Source: Alphaproteobacteria bacterium (GTDB lineage: Bacteria; Pseudomonadota; Alphaproteobacteria; Rhizobiales; Rhizobiaceae). Taken from it: a stretch of DNA of 34,127 bases. Shown in pieces: positions 1 to 9,022 of the stretch. The notes below the pieces were generated by a model. It did not search any database and was not told the DNA's origin. It worked only from the letters and a program-made list of their open reading frames with translations. A program made the position numbers and the translations under genes. Each line of letters begins with the position of its first letter. Position 1 is the stretch's first letter. The DNA lies in NCBI GenBank assembly GCA_024280375.1, contig JAJRQF010000091.1, positions 1-34,127 of the forward strand, given 5' to 3'.

Positions 1-786
1 GCGCACAGCTTCAAGATTTAAATTATGGATCTTTGTTGATCCATCTGACAATTCCACCAAAGTTCCGGGCTTAATTCTTTGCCATTTGGTGCCATCTCCA
101 TGCAATGGCTCGGAGGCCAAAGCATGACCGCCATTATCCAGTTGCCCAGAGATATAGAGAGACGGGCTCTTATTGTCGGACGCGTAGCGAAATCCGTATA
201 TTTTTTTGCCGTTTGAAAAAATACAAGTGAGCCTTATTGGCGTGCTCAGCGCATTATTTTGCCGTACCATATCAGAAATTTGGATAATGGTTTTTTCCAG
301 CGCTGAAATTGTATTTTCTGCCAGTCCGTTGGTTAAAAGCAGCAGAAAAAACAATTCAGAATCCGTATAGCCACGACGTGCCGAGTAATACTGATCTGCT
401 AAAAGGTTTTCGATCTTCCGTCTTATTAAGGCAAATTCGCCAATACCGCCATTATGGGCAAAAGACCAGTTTTCATAGGCAAATGGGTGGCAGTTTTCCC
501 GCGATGTGGCACCGAATGTTGAGGCACGAATATGCGCGATAAAAACCCGCGATTTCACCATTCGGCAGATATTGAGCAGATTGCTATCGGCCCAGGCGGG
601 CAATACATCCTTGTAAACGCCAAGCTGATTTTGCTCATCATACCAACCAATGCCAAACCCGTCGCCATTCACCGTCATCTTTGCTTCACGCGCATCCTGA
701 CTTTGTTCCAGCAATGAATGACCCGGCTTGATAATGATATTTTCAAGCGGTATTTCAGTGCCAATATAGGCAGCAAGTCGACACAT
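1..786 (-). CDS. Class II glutamine amidotransferase (YafJ/EgtC-like), C-terminus beyond window
   Basis: The reading frame is open from ATG at 786 to the left edge, giving 262 codons without a stop. The protein begins MCRLAAYIG, so Cys2 would become the N-terminal nucleophile typical of Ntn-type class II amidotransferases. Further family signatures are NGDGFGIGWY, RASTFG, NCHPF and AHNGGIGEF, which form the glutamine-binding half of the site. Members hydrolyse a glutamine or gamma-glutamyl amide; EgtC acts on a gamma-glutamyl intermediate of ergothioneine synthesis, while many YafJ-like members have no assigned substrate. An AAAGGG ribosome-binding site lies just upstream. The gene follows the PLP enzyme by only 10 bp, so the two are probably co-transcribed. 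The family call is firm; the substrate is not determinable here. Confidence 0.88.
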   Translation of the reverse strand, partial: MCRLAAYIGTEIPLENIIIKPGHSLLEQSQDAREAKMTVNGDGFGIGWYDEQNQLGVYKDVLPAWADSNLLNICRMVKSRVFIAHIRASTFGATSRENCHPFAYENWSFAHNGGIGEFALIRRKIENLLADQYYSARRGYTDSELFFLLLLTNGLAENTISALEKTIIQISDMVRQNNALSTPIRLTCIFSNGKKIYGFRYASDNKSPSLYISGQLDNGGHALASEPLHGDGTKWQRIKPGTLVELSDGSTKIHNLNLEAVR

Positions 787-796
787 AATTTGCCCT

Positions 797-2257
797 TTAC
801 CCGGTAACGGTTTTCCGGGAATTAATATCACGATAGCTAAATTGAGCTTTTGCATTATTCACGGAATAATCACTCAGGTAATCAGATGCATTTTGCGCCA
901 GCTCATCTACGCCGCAAATGATCTTTTCCACCGTTTCATCATCCATCAAATAGCTGAGATTAAGCCGCACCCAACCGGGTTTTTCAATCTCTGCACCGCT
1001 TAAAACAACTTGTCTGATCCGCTCGGATTCCTCACGTCCCACATTGAGCAACCGGTGGCCATATGGCCCGGCACATACGCAGCCGCCACGCGCCTGAATA
1101 CCCATTACATCGCTCAACATGCGGGTAAACAATTGATGGTGGATATAGCCATTATTGCCGTTGCGTATGGCAAAGGAGAATATCGGCAGGCGATTGGGTT
1201 TTTCTTCCCCAAACAGCCTGATATTGGGATTGTCGCGCCAGCGCTTTGTCGCCATCGCACATAATTCATGGTCTCTTTTCAAAATGAAATCGTGACCAAT
1301 CGCGGCCTTGACCAAAAAGACGAGCGCTGCCCGAATATCGCCGATCAGGTTCGGCGTGCCCGCCTCCTCGCGCTCGATGATCGAAGCGAAATAGTCATGC
1401 GCCCAGGGCGAGACGTAGGACACCGAACCGCCGCCGGGCCAGGTTGGCTTGCTGGTTGTGACGATAGAGTTTTTGACAATCAATATGCCTGAAGCACCCG
1501 GGCCGCCGGGAAACTTATGCGGCGATAAGTATACCGCATCCAGATCGCGGCCTTTGCCGGGGTTCATATCAATCGACAAATAGGGGCCGCCACCGGCATA
1601 ATCCCAAAATGCCAGCGCATTATATTGTTTCAAAAGCCGGGTCACCGCATCCACATCGGTTATTATTCCGGTCACATTGGAGGCGGCAGAAAACGCGCCA
1701 ATGATCATTGGTCTGTCTGCATGGGCAACCAGGCGTGCCTCAAGCTCAACCATATCCGGGCCACCCTCATCAGCTTCACCAATCTCAATGACCTCGGCTC
1801 CGCTTTCTCGCCAGGGCAAAATGTTTGAATGGTGCTCGTAAGGCCCAACAAATACCACCGGGCGAAGGCCATCTTTTGCGGCATCCGCAACCCCGCAAAG
1901 CGCCACCAGTCGATTAATGGCAGCGGTCGCGCCGGAGCCTGAAAATATTACCGAATAATCTTTCGATGCGCTGGTTTCGCGGGCAATAATTTGGCGCGCC
2001 TCGTTACGCATATTGGTGACATAGGCGCCGCAATAGGAGGATTCCGTATGGCTGTTGGCGTAAAAAGGCAACAATTTTTCCGCGATAAAATCTTCCACCT
2101 GACGAAGTGCCCGCCCGGATGCGGTATAATCCGCATAGATCATTTTCTTCATGCCATAGGGCGTGGGAATTGAAATATCATTGCCGATCAACCCGGCACG
2201 CATATTGGCCACCACATCGCCTTTTGCAATTTGCTGTTGAAATTCCTGTAAACTCAT
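797..2257 (-). CDS. Class V aminotransferase-fold PLP enzyme (cysteine desulfurase/selenocysteine lyase-like)
   Basis: This 486-residue fold-type I PLP enzyme has the expected Schiff-base lysine in YLSPHKFPGG (about K248), a cofactor aspartate in FWDYAGGG (about D219) and the phosphate-binding stretch FSGSGATAAINR (about 105-116). A Cys-rich motif, GGCVCAGPYG, sits where SufS-type desulfurases carry a flexible cysteine loop, so a C-S lyase or desulfurase activity is possible. It is longer than typical SufS or EgtE proteins (about 400). I chose ATG 2257, which has a GA-rich ribosome-binding site; the longer frame to 2380 would start on TTG and leave only a few bases to the divergent Lrp gene. 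It is followed at 10 bp by the amidotransferase. Substrate unknown. Confidence 0.85.
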   Translation of the reverse strand: MSLQEFQQQIAKGDVVANMRAGLIGNDISIPTPYGMKKMIYADYTASGRALRQVEDFIAEKLLPFYANSHTESSYCGAYVTNMRNEARQIIARETSASKDYSVIFSGSGATAAINRLVALCGVADAAKDGLRPVVFVGPYEHHSNILPWRESGAEVIEIGEADEGGPDMVELEARLVAHADRPMIIGAFSAASNVTGIITDVDAVTRLLKQYNALAFWDYAGGGPYLSIDMNPGKGRDLDAVYLSPHKFPGGPGASGILIVKNSIVTTSKPTWPGGGSVSYVSPWAHDYFASIIEREEAGTPNLIGDIRAALVFLVKAAIGHDFILKRDHELCAMATKRWRDNPNIRLFGEEKPNRLPIFSFAIRNGNNGYIHHQLFTRMLSDVMGIQARGGCVCAGPYGHRLLNVGREESERIRQVVLSGAEIEKPGWVRLNLSYLMDDETVEKIICGVDELAQNASDYLSDYSVNNAKAQFSYRDINSRKTVTG

Positions 2258-2385
2258 AATTCCCACCCTCGGTTTGTTTGCTGGACCAATCCGCTTGTTT
2301 TGGTAAGAATATATTGACTTTAGCAGAAAAACTTCTAAATTTTCATGGGTATTTGCTGATTTTATGAGGAATTTCACCAATAAAC

Positions 2386-2859
2386 ATGAAAAATTTCGAT
2401 CAATTTAATGCACGTCTTCTGCAAGCCCTGCAAGATGATGGTGCGCTTTCTCAACGCGAACTGGCTGAACGCACCAACCTTTCGCCCAATGCTTGCTGGA
2501 ACCGGCTACAAAACCTGAAGAAAAGCGGCGTGATTGTTGGACAGACCGTGCGGCTGGACCGGAAAAAGCTCGGACTTGATCTGGTGGTCTTTGTCATGAT
2601 CAAAACCCGGCACCATTCCAGCGAATGGCTGCAGACCTTTCGCGAGCATGTGTCGACCATTCCAGAGGTAATTGATTTCTTCCGTATTGGTGGCGATTAT
2701 GATTATCTGTTGAAAGTCGTGACCAGCGATATGAACAGTTATGATGCGGTTTATCAGCGGCTGATTGAAGCGGTTGAGCTTGATTCCGTCACATCTTATT
2801 TCGCCATGGAAGCAATCGAAGAGCAACGCCCGCTGCCCATCAAGATAAGCAAAACATAA
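2386..2859 (+). CDS. Lrp/AsnC-family transcriptional regulator
   Basis: The 157-residue protein has an N-terminal winged helix-turn-helix (about residues 18-50, LSQRELAERTNLSPNACWNR) and a C-terminal RAM/AsnC effector domain (about 65-145, with GGDYDYLLKV). This length and order are standard for Lrp/AsnC regulators, which sense amino acids as dimers or octamers. It is divergent from the PLP enzyme gene across 128 bp, the usual arrangement for local control of an amino-acid-metabolising operon, so I infer that it regulates the PLP enzyme and amidotransferase pair. Its stop codon lies 3 bp from the convergent malic enzyme stop, leaving no separate terminator. Confidence 0.92.
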   Translation: MKNFDQFNARLLQALQDDGALSQRELAERTNLSPNACWNRLQNLKKSGVIVGQTVRLDRKKLGLDLVVFVMIKTRHHSSEWLQTFREHVSTIPEVIDFFRIGGDYDYLLKVVTSDMNSYDAVYQRLIEAVELDSVTSYFAMEAIEEQRPLPIKISKT

Positions 2860-2862
2860 GCC

Positions 2863-5163
2863 TCAGGCATAATTCTGCACCGGCGTTCCGGCCAGTGCTG
2901 CGATATTGATCAACCCGCGCACGGTAATAGACGGCGTAACGATGTGGGTACGATTGCCCATACCCATCAAAATTGGCCCAACCTCAATGCCTTGCGATAC
3001 GGTTTTAAAGCTGTTTTTAACTGCACTGGCAATCTCGGTATTGGAAAATACCAAGGTATTGGCGCGGCCGTTCATGCGGGAATTTGGCATGATACGGGCT
3101 CTCAAATCCGCATCAAGGGCGGTATCCAGTTGCATTTCGCCCTCATAGGTAAATTCGCAACCGGGTTCAAATTCCGTATTGTTCAAAATATCCAGCGCTG
3201 CCCGCATGCGGCCCGCCGAAGGTGTTGCCAGATCGCCAAATTGCGAATTGCTGCAAAGCGCAATTTTGGGTTCCAGCCCAAAGCGGCGCACGTGGCGGGC
3301 TGATGCAATAACTGTTGCGGCAACCTGTTCCGGTGTCGGGTCCGGGTTCACCTGGGTATCGGCCACAAAAAGCGGGCCGTTTTCCAATATCATCAGCGAC
3401 AAAGCACCAACCGGATGAAGGTCATCTGTGCTCAACATCTGGTCGACATATCTCAAATGCCAAAGGTAATGGCCAAATGTTCCGCATATCAGACTGTCTG
3501 CATCACCCAGGTGCACCATCACAGCGCCAATCACCGTGGTATTGGTGCGCAGTATCGCCTGCGCCAGAGTTGGGGTAACACCGCGCCGCTGCATTACCTC
3601 ATGATAGGTCTGCCAATAGGTGCGGTAGCGGGAATCACTTTCCGGATTGACGATTTCAAATTCCCGAAAAATCTTTTCCGGCAGGCCGTATTTTTCGCAC
3701 CGGTGATAAATAATTTCCGGCCGGCCAATCAAGATAGGTTGATCTTTTGTTTCTTCCACTATGGCAACGGCGGCGCGCAATACGCGCTCATCTTCACCTT
3801 CTGCGAAGGCTATTTTTCGAACCCCACTTCTGGCGGCGGTAAAAATTGGCCGCATGATCATGCCCGAGCGATAGACAGACCGGTTGAGCTTATCCTTATA
3901 GGCCTGCACATCTTCCAGCGGGCGTTTGGCCACCCCGGTGCGCATGGCGGTTTCAGCAACGGCACCGGCAACAACAGCGATTAATCGTTGGTCAAAAGGT
4001 TTGGGAATTAGATATTCAGGCCCAAAGCGCAAATCCTCATCGCCATAAACCGCCGCCGTTTCCGCAGATGAGGTCATGCGGGCAAGTTTGGCAATGCCCT
4101 CCACACAGGCGATCTGCATGGCATCATTGATTTCCGAGGCCTCGACATCCAATGCGCCGCGAAAAATGAATGGAAAACACAGGACATTATTGACCTGATT
4201 TGGAAAATCCGAGCGCCCGGTTGCAACAATTGCATCGGGTGAAACCTTAAAAACATCATCCGGCATAATTTCAGGATTAGGATTAGCCAGCGCAAAAATG
4301 ATCGGTTTTTTGGCCATTTTTGCCACCATTTCCGGCTTCAATACATTTGGCCCGGAAAGACCCAAAAACAGATCGGCACCCTCTATCACATCAGCAAGTG
4401 TTCGCGGCCCGCCCTTTTGTGCAAACAGCGCCTTTTGCGGTGTCATATCTTCCTCGCGGCCCTCATAAACCAGGCCTTCAATGTCGCAAAGCCAGATATT
4501 TTCGCGCAGCACGCCCAGCTTGTTAAGCATTTTCAAACAGGCAATACCGGCCGCACCACCGCCGGTGGAGACCACTTTAATATCGGCAAATTCGCGTTTG
4601 GTCAGCACCAGTGCATTGGTCGCCGCCGCACCGACCACAATGGCCGTTCCGTGCTGATCATCGTGAAAAACCGGAATTCCCATGCGTTCACGGCATATTT
4701 TTTCAACCACAAAACACTCTGGTGCCTTGATGTCTTCCAGATTGATCGCTCCAAAGGTTGGTTCCAGCGCAATGATATGCTCGGCCAAAACCTCAGGATC
4801 TGCCTCATTTATTTCGATGTCGAAACAATCTATATTGGCGAATTTTTTGAATAGAACCGCCTTGCCTTCCATGATCGGCTTTGAGGCCAGCGCTCCGATA
4901 TTGCCAAGTCCAAGTGCTGCCGAGCCGTTTGTTACCACTGCAACCAGATTGCCGCGCGCGGTATAGCGTGATGCTGTGAGCGCATCATTTTTGATGGCAA
5001 GACAAGCCTCGGCCACGCCCGGTGAATAGGCCAGCGATAAATCACGCGGATTGGCCAGCGGTTTGGTTGGCCTGATTTCCAGCTTGCCGGGTTTGGGAAA
5101 TTCGTGATAATGAAGCGCTGCATCTTTCAGCGAATTTTCCGCAGGTTGCTTATCATCACTCAT
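2863..5163 (-). CDS. maeB: NADP-dependent malic enzyme with C-terminal phosphotransacetylase-like domain
   Basis: The 766-residue protein matches the MaeB architecture. An N-terminal malic domain ([15 protein letters not shown] near 45-60; [11 protein letters not shown] near 170) is followed by an NAD(P)-binding domain with [10 protein letters not shown] (about 200-210). From about residue 430 comes a phosphate acetyl/butyryltransferase-like domain ([17 protein letters not shown]). The reaction is oxidative decarboxylation of malate to pyruvate; in related enzymes the PTA-like part is regulatory, sensing acetyl-CoA, rather than catalytic. ATG 5163 follows AAAGGC at good spacing. The longer frame to 5223 needs a TTG start and adds a non-conserved leader, so I rejected it. 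It stands alone in its transcription unit, with CobW ending 119 bp upstream. Confidence 0.95.
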   Translation of the reverse strand: MSDDKQPAENSLKDAALHYHEFPKPGKLEIRPTKPLANPRDLSLAYSPGVAEACLAIKNDALTASRYTARGNLVAVVTNGSAALGLGNIGALASKPIMEGKAVLFKKFANIDCFDIEINEADPEVLAEHIIALEPTFGAINLEDIKAPECFVVEKICRERMGIPVFHDDQHGTAIVVGAAATNALVLTKREFADIKVVSTGGGAAGIACLKMLNKLGVLRENIWLCDIEGLVYEGREEDMTPQKALFAQKGGPRTLADVIEGADLFLGLSGPNVLKPEMVAKMAKKPIIFALANPNPEIMPDDVFKVSPDAIVATGRSDFPNQVNNVLCFPFIFRGALDVEASEINDAMQIACVEGIAKLARMTSSAETAAVYGDEDLRFGPEYLIPKPFDQRLIAVVAGAVAETAMRTGVAKRPLEDVQAYKDKLNRSVYRSGMIMRPIFTAARSGVRKIAFAEGEDERVLRAAVAIVEETKDQPILIGRPEIIYHRCEKYGLPEKIFREFEIVNPESDSRYRTYWQTYHEVMQRRGVTPTLAQAILRTNTTVIGAVMVHLGDADSLICGTFGHYLWHLRYVDQMLSTDDLHPVGALSLMILENGPLFVADTQVNPDPTPEQVAATVIASARHVRRFGLEPKIALCSNSQFGDLATPSAGRMRAALDILNNTEFEPGCEFTYEGEMQLDTALDADLRARIMPNSRMNGRANTLVFSNTEIASAVKNSFKTVSQGIEVGPILMGMGNRTHIVTPSITVRGLINIAALAGTPVQNYA

Positions 5164-5282
5164 ATGGTTTTGCCTTTCATGCATTGCTGCATGAAACTTG
5201 CCAGTTATAGGCAATTGCCGCAACCGGGTATAATCTCAAGTGTGTCAATTTTAATTTGAAAAACTCGGCGGTGTTCGGGCAA

Positions 5283-6209
5283 CTAAACATTGGAAAAAAT
5301 CTCATCAAGCAGGCTTCGATCCAGACTGCCTTTAAAGCCAATCGCAATCAGCCCGTTTTGAACATTTTCCGCACCGTCAAAAGCTGCGATTGAATGCCTG
5401 CGCCCAACCAGCTGAATGACTTGAGGCGTATCATTGCCTTTGAAGCGGACAATGCCTTTCAGGCGCAAAACACGGCCATCCAACCGCTCAAGCGCCACTT
5501 CAAACGCCTCGCGGTCCAATGGACGGTCATAACTGATCGACCATTTGGCATAGGCAGCGGAATGATCGCCATCATCAGAATGCTCTGCTTTTTTTTCGCT
5601 TGATGCAAGTTCCAACCCAACCGCAAGATCCAGTGGAAGGCTTGCATATTGTGTTTCAATGCGGGTAGCATTTGGAGCAATTGTGCCCAGTTTAAAGGAA
5701 ACATTCTCCATTGCTTTGGCTTCGACAAGATCGGATTTATTAATCAGGATTAAGTCGGATACGGCCAATTGTTGGGTTAGAGTTTCGCCAATCAGCGGGT
5801 CGTCAGCATGGTTCTCAAAAGTTTCCGCATCCACCAAAGCTATAGTTGCATCAAGCTTTAAATCCGGTTCTGCCAGTGCGATATTGGCAATGCGGGCCGG
5901 GTCTGCAACGCCGCTCGCCTCAATCAACAGGTGATCCGGCCAAGGTTTTTGGTCCAGCACATCCACCAGCGCATTGAACAAATCACCACCCATTGAGCAA
6001 CAGGCGCAGCCATTTGCCAGATTGATCATATCGCCATCGCGAGATTGAATAAGGTCAGCATCTATCGGCAGATCACCAAAATCATTGACCAGCACCATCA
6101 ATCGCCGCCCATTAGCGTTGCGCAGCAGATGATTGACCAGGGTGGTTTTTCCAGAACCAAGATAACCTGAAATTATTGTGAGCGGCAGTGATGGCTGAAT
6201 ATCAGTCAT
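5283..6209 (-). CDS. CobW/COG0523-family GTP-binding metallochaperone
   Basis: The 308-residue protein carries the G1 loop GYLGSGKTT (15-23), the invariant metal-binding CxCC motif NGCACC (Cys 68, 70, 71), the G4 motif NKSD and a C-terminal CobW domain. An acidic, His-containing linker (EHSDDGDHS) lies before that domain, as in members that bind zinc or other divalent metals. COG0523 proteins use GTP to load metal into client enzymes or to handle scarcity. The start overlaps the 3' end of the upstream amidohydrolase by 8 bp, so the two are translationally coupled. I infer that the amidohydrolase, a metal enzyme, may be the client. Family very secure; metal and partner unproven. Confidence 0.92.
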   Translation of the reverse strand: MTDIQPSLPLTIISGYLGSGKTTLVNHLLRNANGRRLMVLVNDFGDLPIDADLIQSRDGDMINLANGCACCSMGGDLFNALVDVLDQKPWPDHLLIEASGVADPARIANIALAEPDLKLDATIALVDAETFENHADDPLIGETLTQQLAVSDLILINKSDLVEAKAMENVSFKLGTIAPNATRIETQYASLPLDLAVGLELASSEKKAEHSDDGDHSAAYAKWSISYDRPLDREAFEVALERLDGRVLRLKGIVRFKGNDTPQVIQLVGRRHSIAAFDGAENVQNGLIAIGFKGSLDRSLLDEIFSNV

Positions 6210-7833
6210 CTATCTTGTGGATGACGCCACCGAGCACGGTGCCCCAAACCTCTATGTCCTTCAGCTTTGAAGGCTCTACTGCAAAAGGATCATCTTCAAG
6301 CACCGCAAAATCCGCCCATTTGCCAACTTCAATCGAGCCAACTTCTCCATCCAGTTTCAAGGTATAGGCCGGCCCCAGGGTTACCGCATGTAACGCCTCT
6401 TCGACGCTGATACATTCTTCTGCGCCCAACACTTCGCCGCTGGCGGTAAGGCGATTGCAGGCCGCCCAGGCGCAGGTGAGCGGCCCCATCGGGGTTACCG
6501 GTGCATCGGAATGAACCGCAAGTGGCACGCCATTATCGAGTGCCGAACGGCAGCCGTCCATGCGTGAAGCCCTATCCGGGCCAATGGTGATCGCGGCGTG
6601 CTGATCGCCAAAATAATAGATATGATTGGAAAACAAATTGGCGCATACGCCAAGGCGCTTCATTCGTCGATATTGCGCTTTGTCGGCCATTTGACAATGT
6701 TGCAAAGTAATACGGTGGTCGGGCGTTGGGTGATTGACCATCGCATATTCAACCGCATCAAGGGCTGCTTCCACCGCCTCATCGCCGTTGACATGAATAT
6801 GCATGGCCACCCCGCTCTGATTGAGGGTGTCGACCAGAGTTTTCAATTGTTCCGGTGCAATATTCCAGATGCCGTTGGGCGCACCATTATAATATCCCGG
6901 CCATTTCAACCGCGCGGTAAAGGCCTGAATTGAACCATCTGTTAGAAGCTTTACACCGCCCAAATGTAGTTTTTCGGTGCTTTTTGCCTTGATAGCCACT
7001 GCCCGTTTGGCGGTTTCCGGCGGGGTTTGGGAAAGCGCGTTCAGCATTGGCACCAGCCGGATTGGATATTCATCCGTACCAGTGATATCGCGCAAATTTT
7101 CGACCGCCTCATCATCAAGATCATTGATTAAATCGGTTGCAGTGGTCACACCAACCCGGTTGCAAACCCGGCCAAAGGCCTCTACCGCATCGCGGGTTCG
7201 CCCCAATTCTCTAAAATCAATACCGAGCCTGCGCATGATTGGAAACATTGCGGCCATTTCCTGCAACTCGCCATTAGGCTCGCCTGCGTCGCCTTTGACA
7301 ATACCATCGACATTGCTTGAAGCGCTGTATTGCGCCAGTTCGAGGGTGGGAGAATTCACCGTCATCAAATGAAAATTGGAATGCATGACAACGATCGGAC
7401 GGGTTTTGGAAACGCTATCAAAATCATTTCGGTCTGGCCTGCGATCCATTAGAAAAATGGGATCAAAGCCCCAGGCAATCAGCGGGGTTTCTGCTGGCAT
7501 TTCCGCATCTACCTCACGCATGCGCTCCAACACATTTTCAAGCGTTAAAACACCTTTCCAAAGCCGGCCATCTGGGTCGATACGGTCCTGATAACCCACA
7601 TACAGGAACTTCCACATGCCGCCGGCCAGCAAATGCGCGTGGCCCTCGACAAAACCCGGTAGAAGCGTTTTACCGGCGAAACTCTTATCCAGCCTATGCT
7701 CACCCCAACTAGAGGTTTGCTGATAATCTCCAACGCCAAGAATCCGGCCGTCCTGCACGGCCACATGGGTCGCTTGCGGATTATTCGGGTCCATTGTGAC
7801 AATATTTTTTGCCTGAAAAATTGTAGTCGACAT
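6202..7833 (-). CDS. Metal-dependent amidohydrolase, YtcJ-like (amidohydrolase family 3)
   Basis: The 543-residue TIM-barrel amidohydrolase has the strand-1 metal ligands in GHAHLL (His65, His67). It also shows the family motif KLLTDGSIQ, His ligands in HIHVNGDEA and TLQHCQ, and the catalytic aspartate in AVHSDAPVTP. The C-terminal KWADFAVLEDDP is the usual beta-sandwich closing segment. Family members hydrolyse amide, imidate or formamide bonds in small molecules; the substrate cannot be read from sequence. There is no signal peptide, so it is cytoplasmic. It is the first gene of a two-gene operon with the CobW GTPase and is divergent from a LysR regulator. The ABC importer beyond that regulator may bring in its substrate. 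Confidence 0.92.
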   Translation of the reverse strand: MSTTIFQAKNIVTMDPNNPQATHVAVQDGRILGVGDYQQTSSWGEHRLDKSFAGKTLLPGFVEGHAHLLAGGMWKFLYVGYQDRIDPDGRLWKGVLTLENVLERMREVDAEMPAETPLIAWGFDPIFLMDRRPDRNDFDSVSKTRPIVVMHSNFHLMTVNSPTLELAQYSASSNVDGIVKGDAGEPNGELQEMAAMFPIMRRLGIDFRELGRTRDAVEAFGRVCNRVGVTTATDLINDLDDEAVENLRDITGTDEYPIRLVPMLNALSQTPPETAKRAVAIKAKSTEKLHLGGVKLLTDGSIQAFTARLKWPGYYNGAPNGIWNIAPEQLKTLVDTLNQSGVAMHIHVNGDEAVEAALDAVEYAMVNHPTPDHRITLQHCQMADKAQYRRMKRLGVCANLFSNHIYYFGDQHAAITIGPDRASRMDGCRSALDNGVPLAVHSDAPVTPMGPLTCAWAACNRLTASGEVLGAEECISVEEALHAVTLGPAYTLKLDGEVGSIEVGKWADFAVLEDDPFAVEPSKLKDIEVWGTVLGGVIHKIDD

Positions 7834-7956
7834 TGAGTTTCCTGTTTTTTTGGCCTGACATAATAGCTTTAAAAAAACTAGCGCTTCTCCTATCAGCTGA
7901 AAAATGTATTATTATGCTCATGTACATCTATTTTCCTGAGGAAAGGCGATTATGCA

Positions 7957-8892
7957 ATGCGGTACACACTTAAGCAATTGCGTTATCTGGAGGCCGCCGC
8001 GCGTTTACGCTCCATCACCGCGGCTGCTGGTGAGCATAATATTTCACCTTCGTCGATCGCCGCCGCGATTGATGCAATTGAAGCAGAAACCAAACAAACC
8101 CTGTTTAATCGCCATCCATCCAAAGGCGTTATGACCACCCGGTTTGGCCGCAATTTTTTGACCAATGTCCGTGAATTATTGCAATCGCACCAGCAATTCG
8201 AGGATTCCTTGTCCGGCATTAATGACAAGCTGGAAGGTTCCATTCGCCTGGGTTGCTTTACACCTATTGCCCCCATCATCCTGCCGTTAATTTTGAAACT
8301 TGTTTCCGAGGTCCATCCAACGGTTTCAATTCAGATCATCGAAGGTGATGCGCAAAAAATGACGGAATTGCTGGTTAATGATGAAATCGACATTGCCCTC
8401 ACGGTTTCTCTCGATGTTCCTGATGCTCTATATTTTCAAAATCTGATTGAAGCGCCGCCGCACGTTACCCTTAGCACAGATCATCCGATGGCCTCTCGAA
8501 CCAGCTTAACGCTGGAGGAACTGGTTGACGAACCCATGATATTGCTCAATTTGCAACAAACGAAATCCTACATGATTTCGCTGTTTGAAAAACGCGGATT
8601 AAGCCCGAATATTCTTTATTCATCGCATTCATCTGAAATGGTGCGCTCGCTGGTGGCCGCCGGATTTGGCTATGCAATCTTCAACATAAAACCCCGCAAC
8701 AAACAGACCTATACAATAGGAGATCTGGTGCGCATTCCATTAGCATCGGACCACCTTGCCCCGGAATTCGGCATTATTCACTATGGGAAATCGGGATTGA
8801 CCCGCGTTGCACAGGCGGTGATTGAGGCCTGCGCGCAATTAAAATCGGAAGGAAAATTTCGGGACTTTGTGATCGCTCCAATTGATAGCTGA
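7957..8892 (+). CDS. LysR-family transcriptional regulator
   Basis: The 311-residue protein has the LysR N-terminal winged helix (residues 1-60: LRYLEAAARLRSITAAA, SSIAAAIDAIEAE) and a substrate-binding effector domain from about 90 to 295. The start at 7957 is preceded by GAGGAAAGG (7938-7946); an out-of-frame ATG at 7952 is ignored. It is divergent from the amidohydrolase across 123 bp and is followed on the same strand by the binding-protein gene 130 bp downstream. It is therefore placed to control both the hydrolase operon and the importer. Its inducer is unknown, though a peptide- or amide-like compound is a natural guess. Confidence 0.92.
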   Translation: MRYTLKQLRYLEAAARLRSITAAAGEHNISPSSIAAAIDAIEAETKQTLFNRHPSKGVMTTRFGRNFLTNVRELLQSHQQFEDSLSGINDKLEGSIRLGCFTPIAPIILPLILKLVSEVHPTVSIQIIEGDAQKMTELLVNDEIDIALTVSLDVPDALYFQNLIEAPPHVTLSTDHPMASRTSLTLEELVDEPMILLNLQQTKSYMISLFEKRGLSPNILYSSHSSEMVRSLVAAGFGYAIFNIKPRNKQTYTIGDLVRIPLASDHLAPEFGIIHYGKSGLTRVAQAVIEACAQLKSEGKFRDFVIAPIDS

Positions 8893-9022
8893 CCGGTTAC
8901 TACCTCTGTTTTTTTGAGGATACGCCGCTGAAAAATACATTTTTCCTGAAATACAGACTGCGATACGCTTTTTTCCGATGCTCTTCGACCCCTCACGAAT
9001 GGAGCACAAAGGGAGAAATAAC

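Noticed and set aside
2258-2380. N-terminal extension of the PLP enzyme
   Set aside because: It needs a TTG start, is not similar to family N-termini and would remove the divergent promoter region.
5164-5223. N-terminal extension of the malic enzyme
   Set aside because: TTG start, no family similarity, and a better ATG with ribosome-binding site at 5163.
7834-7956. LysR-type T-N11-A operators in the divergent region
   Set aside because: Several loose matches exist in this AT-rich DNA but none stands out, so no site was called.
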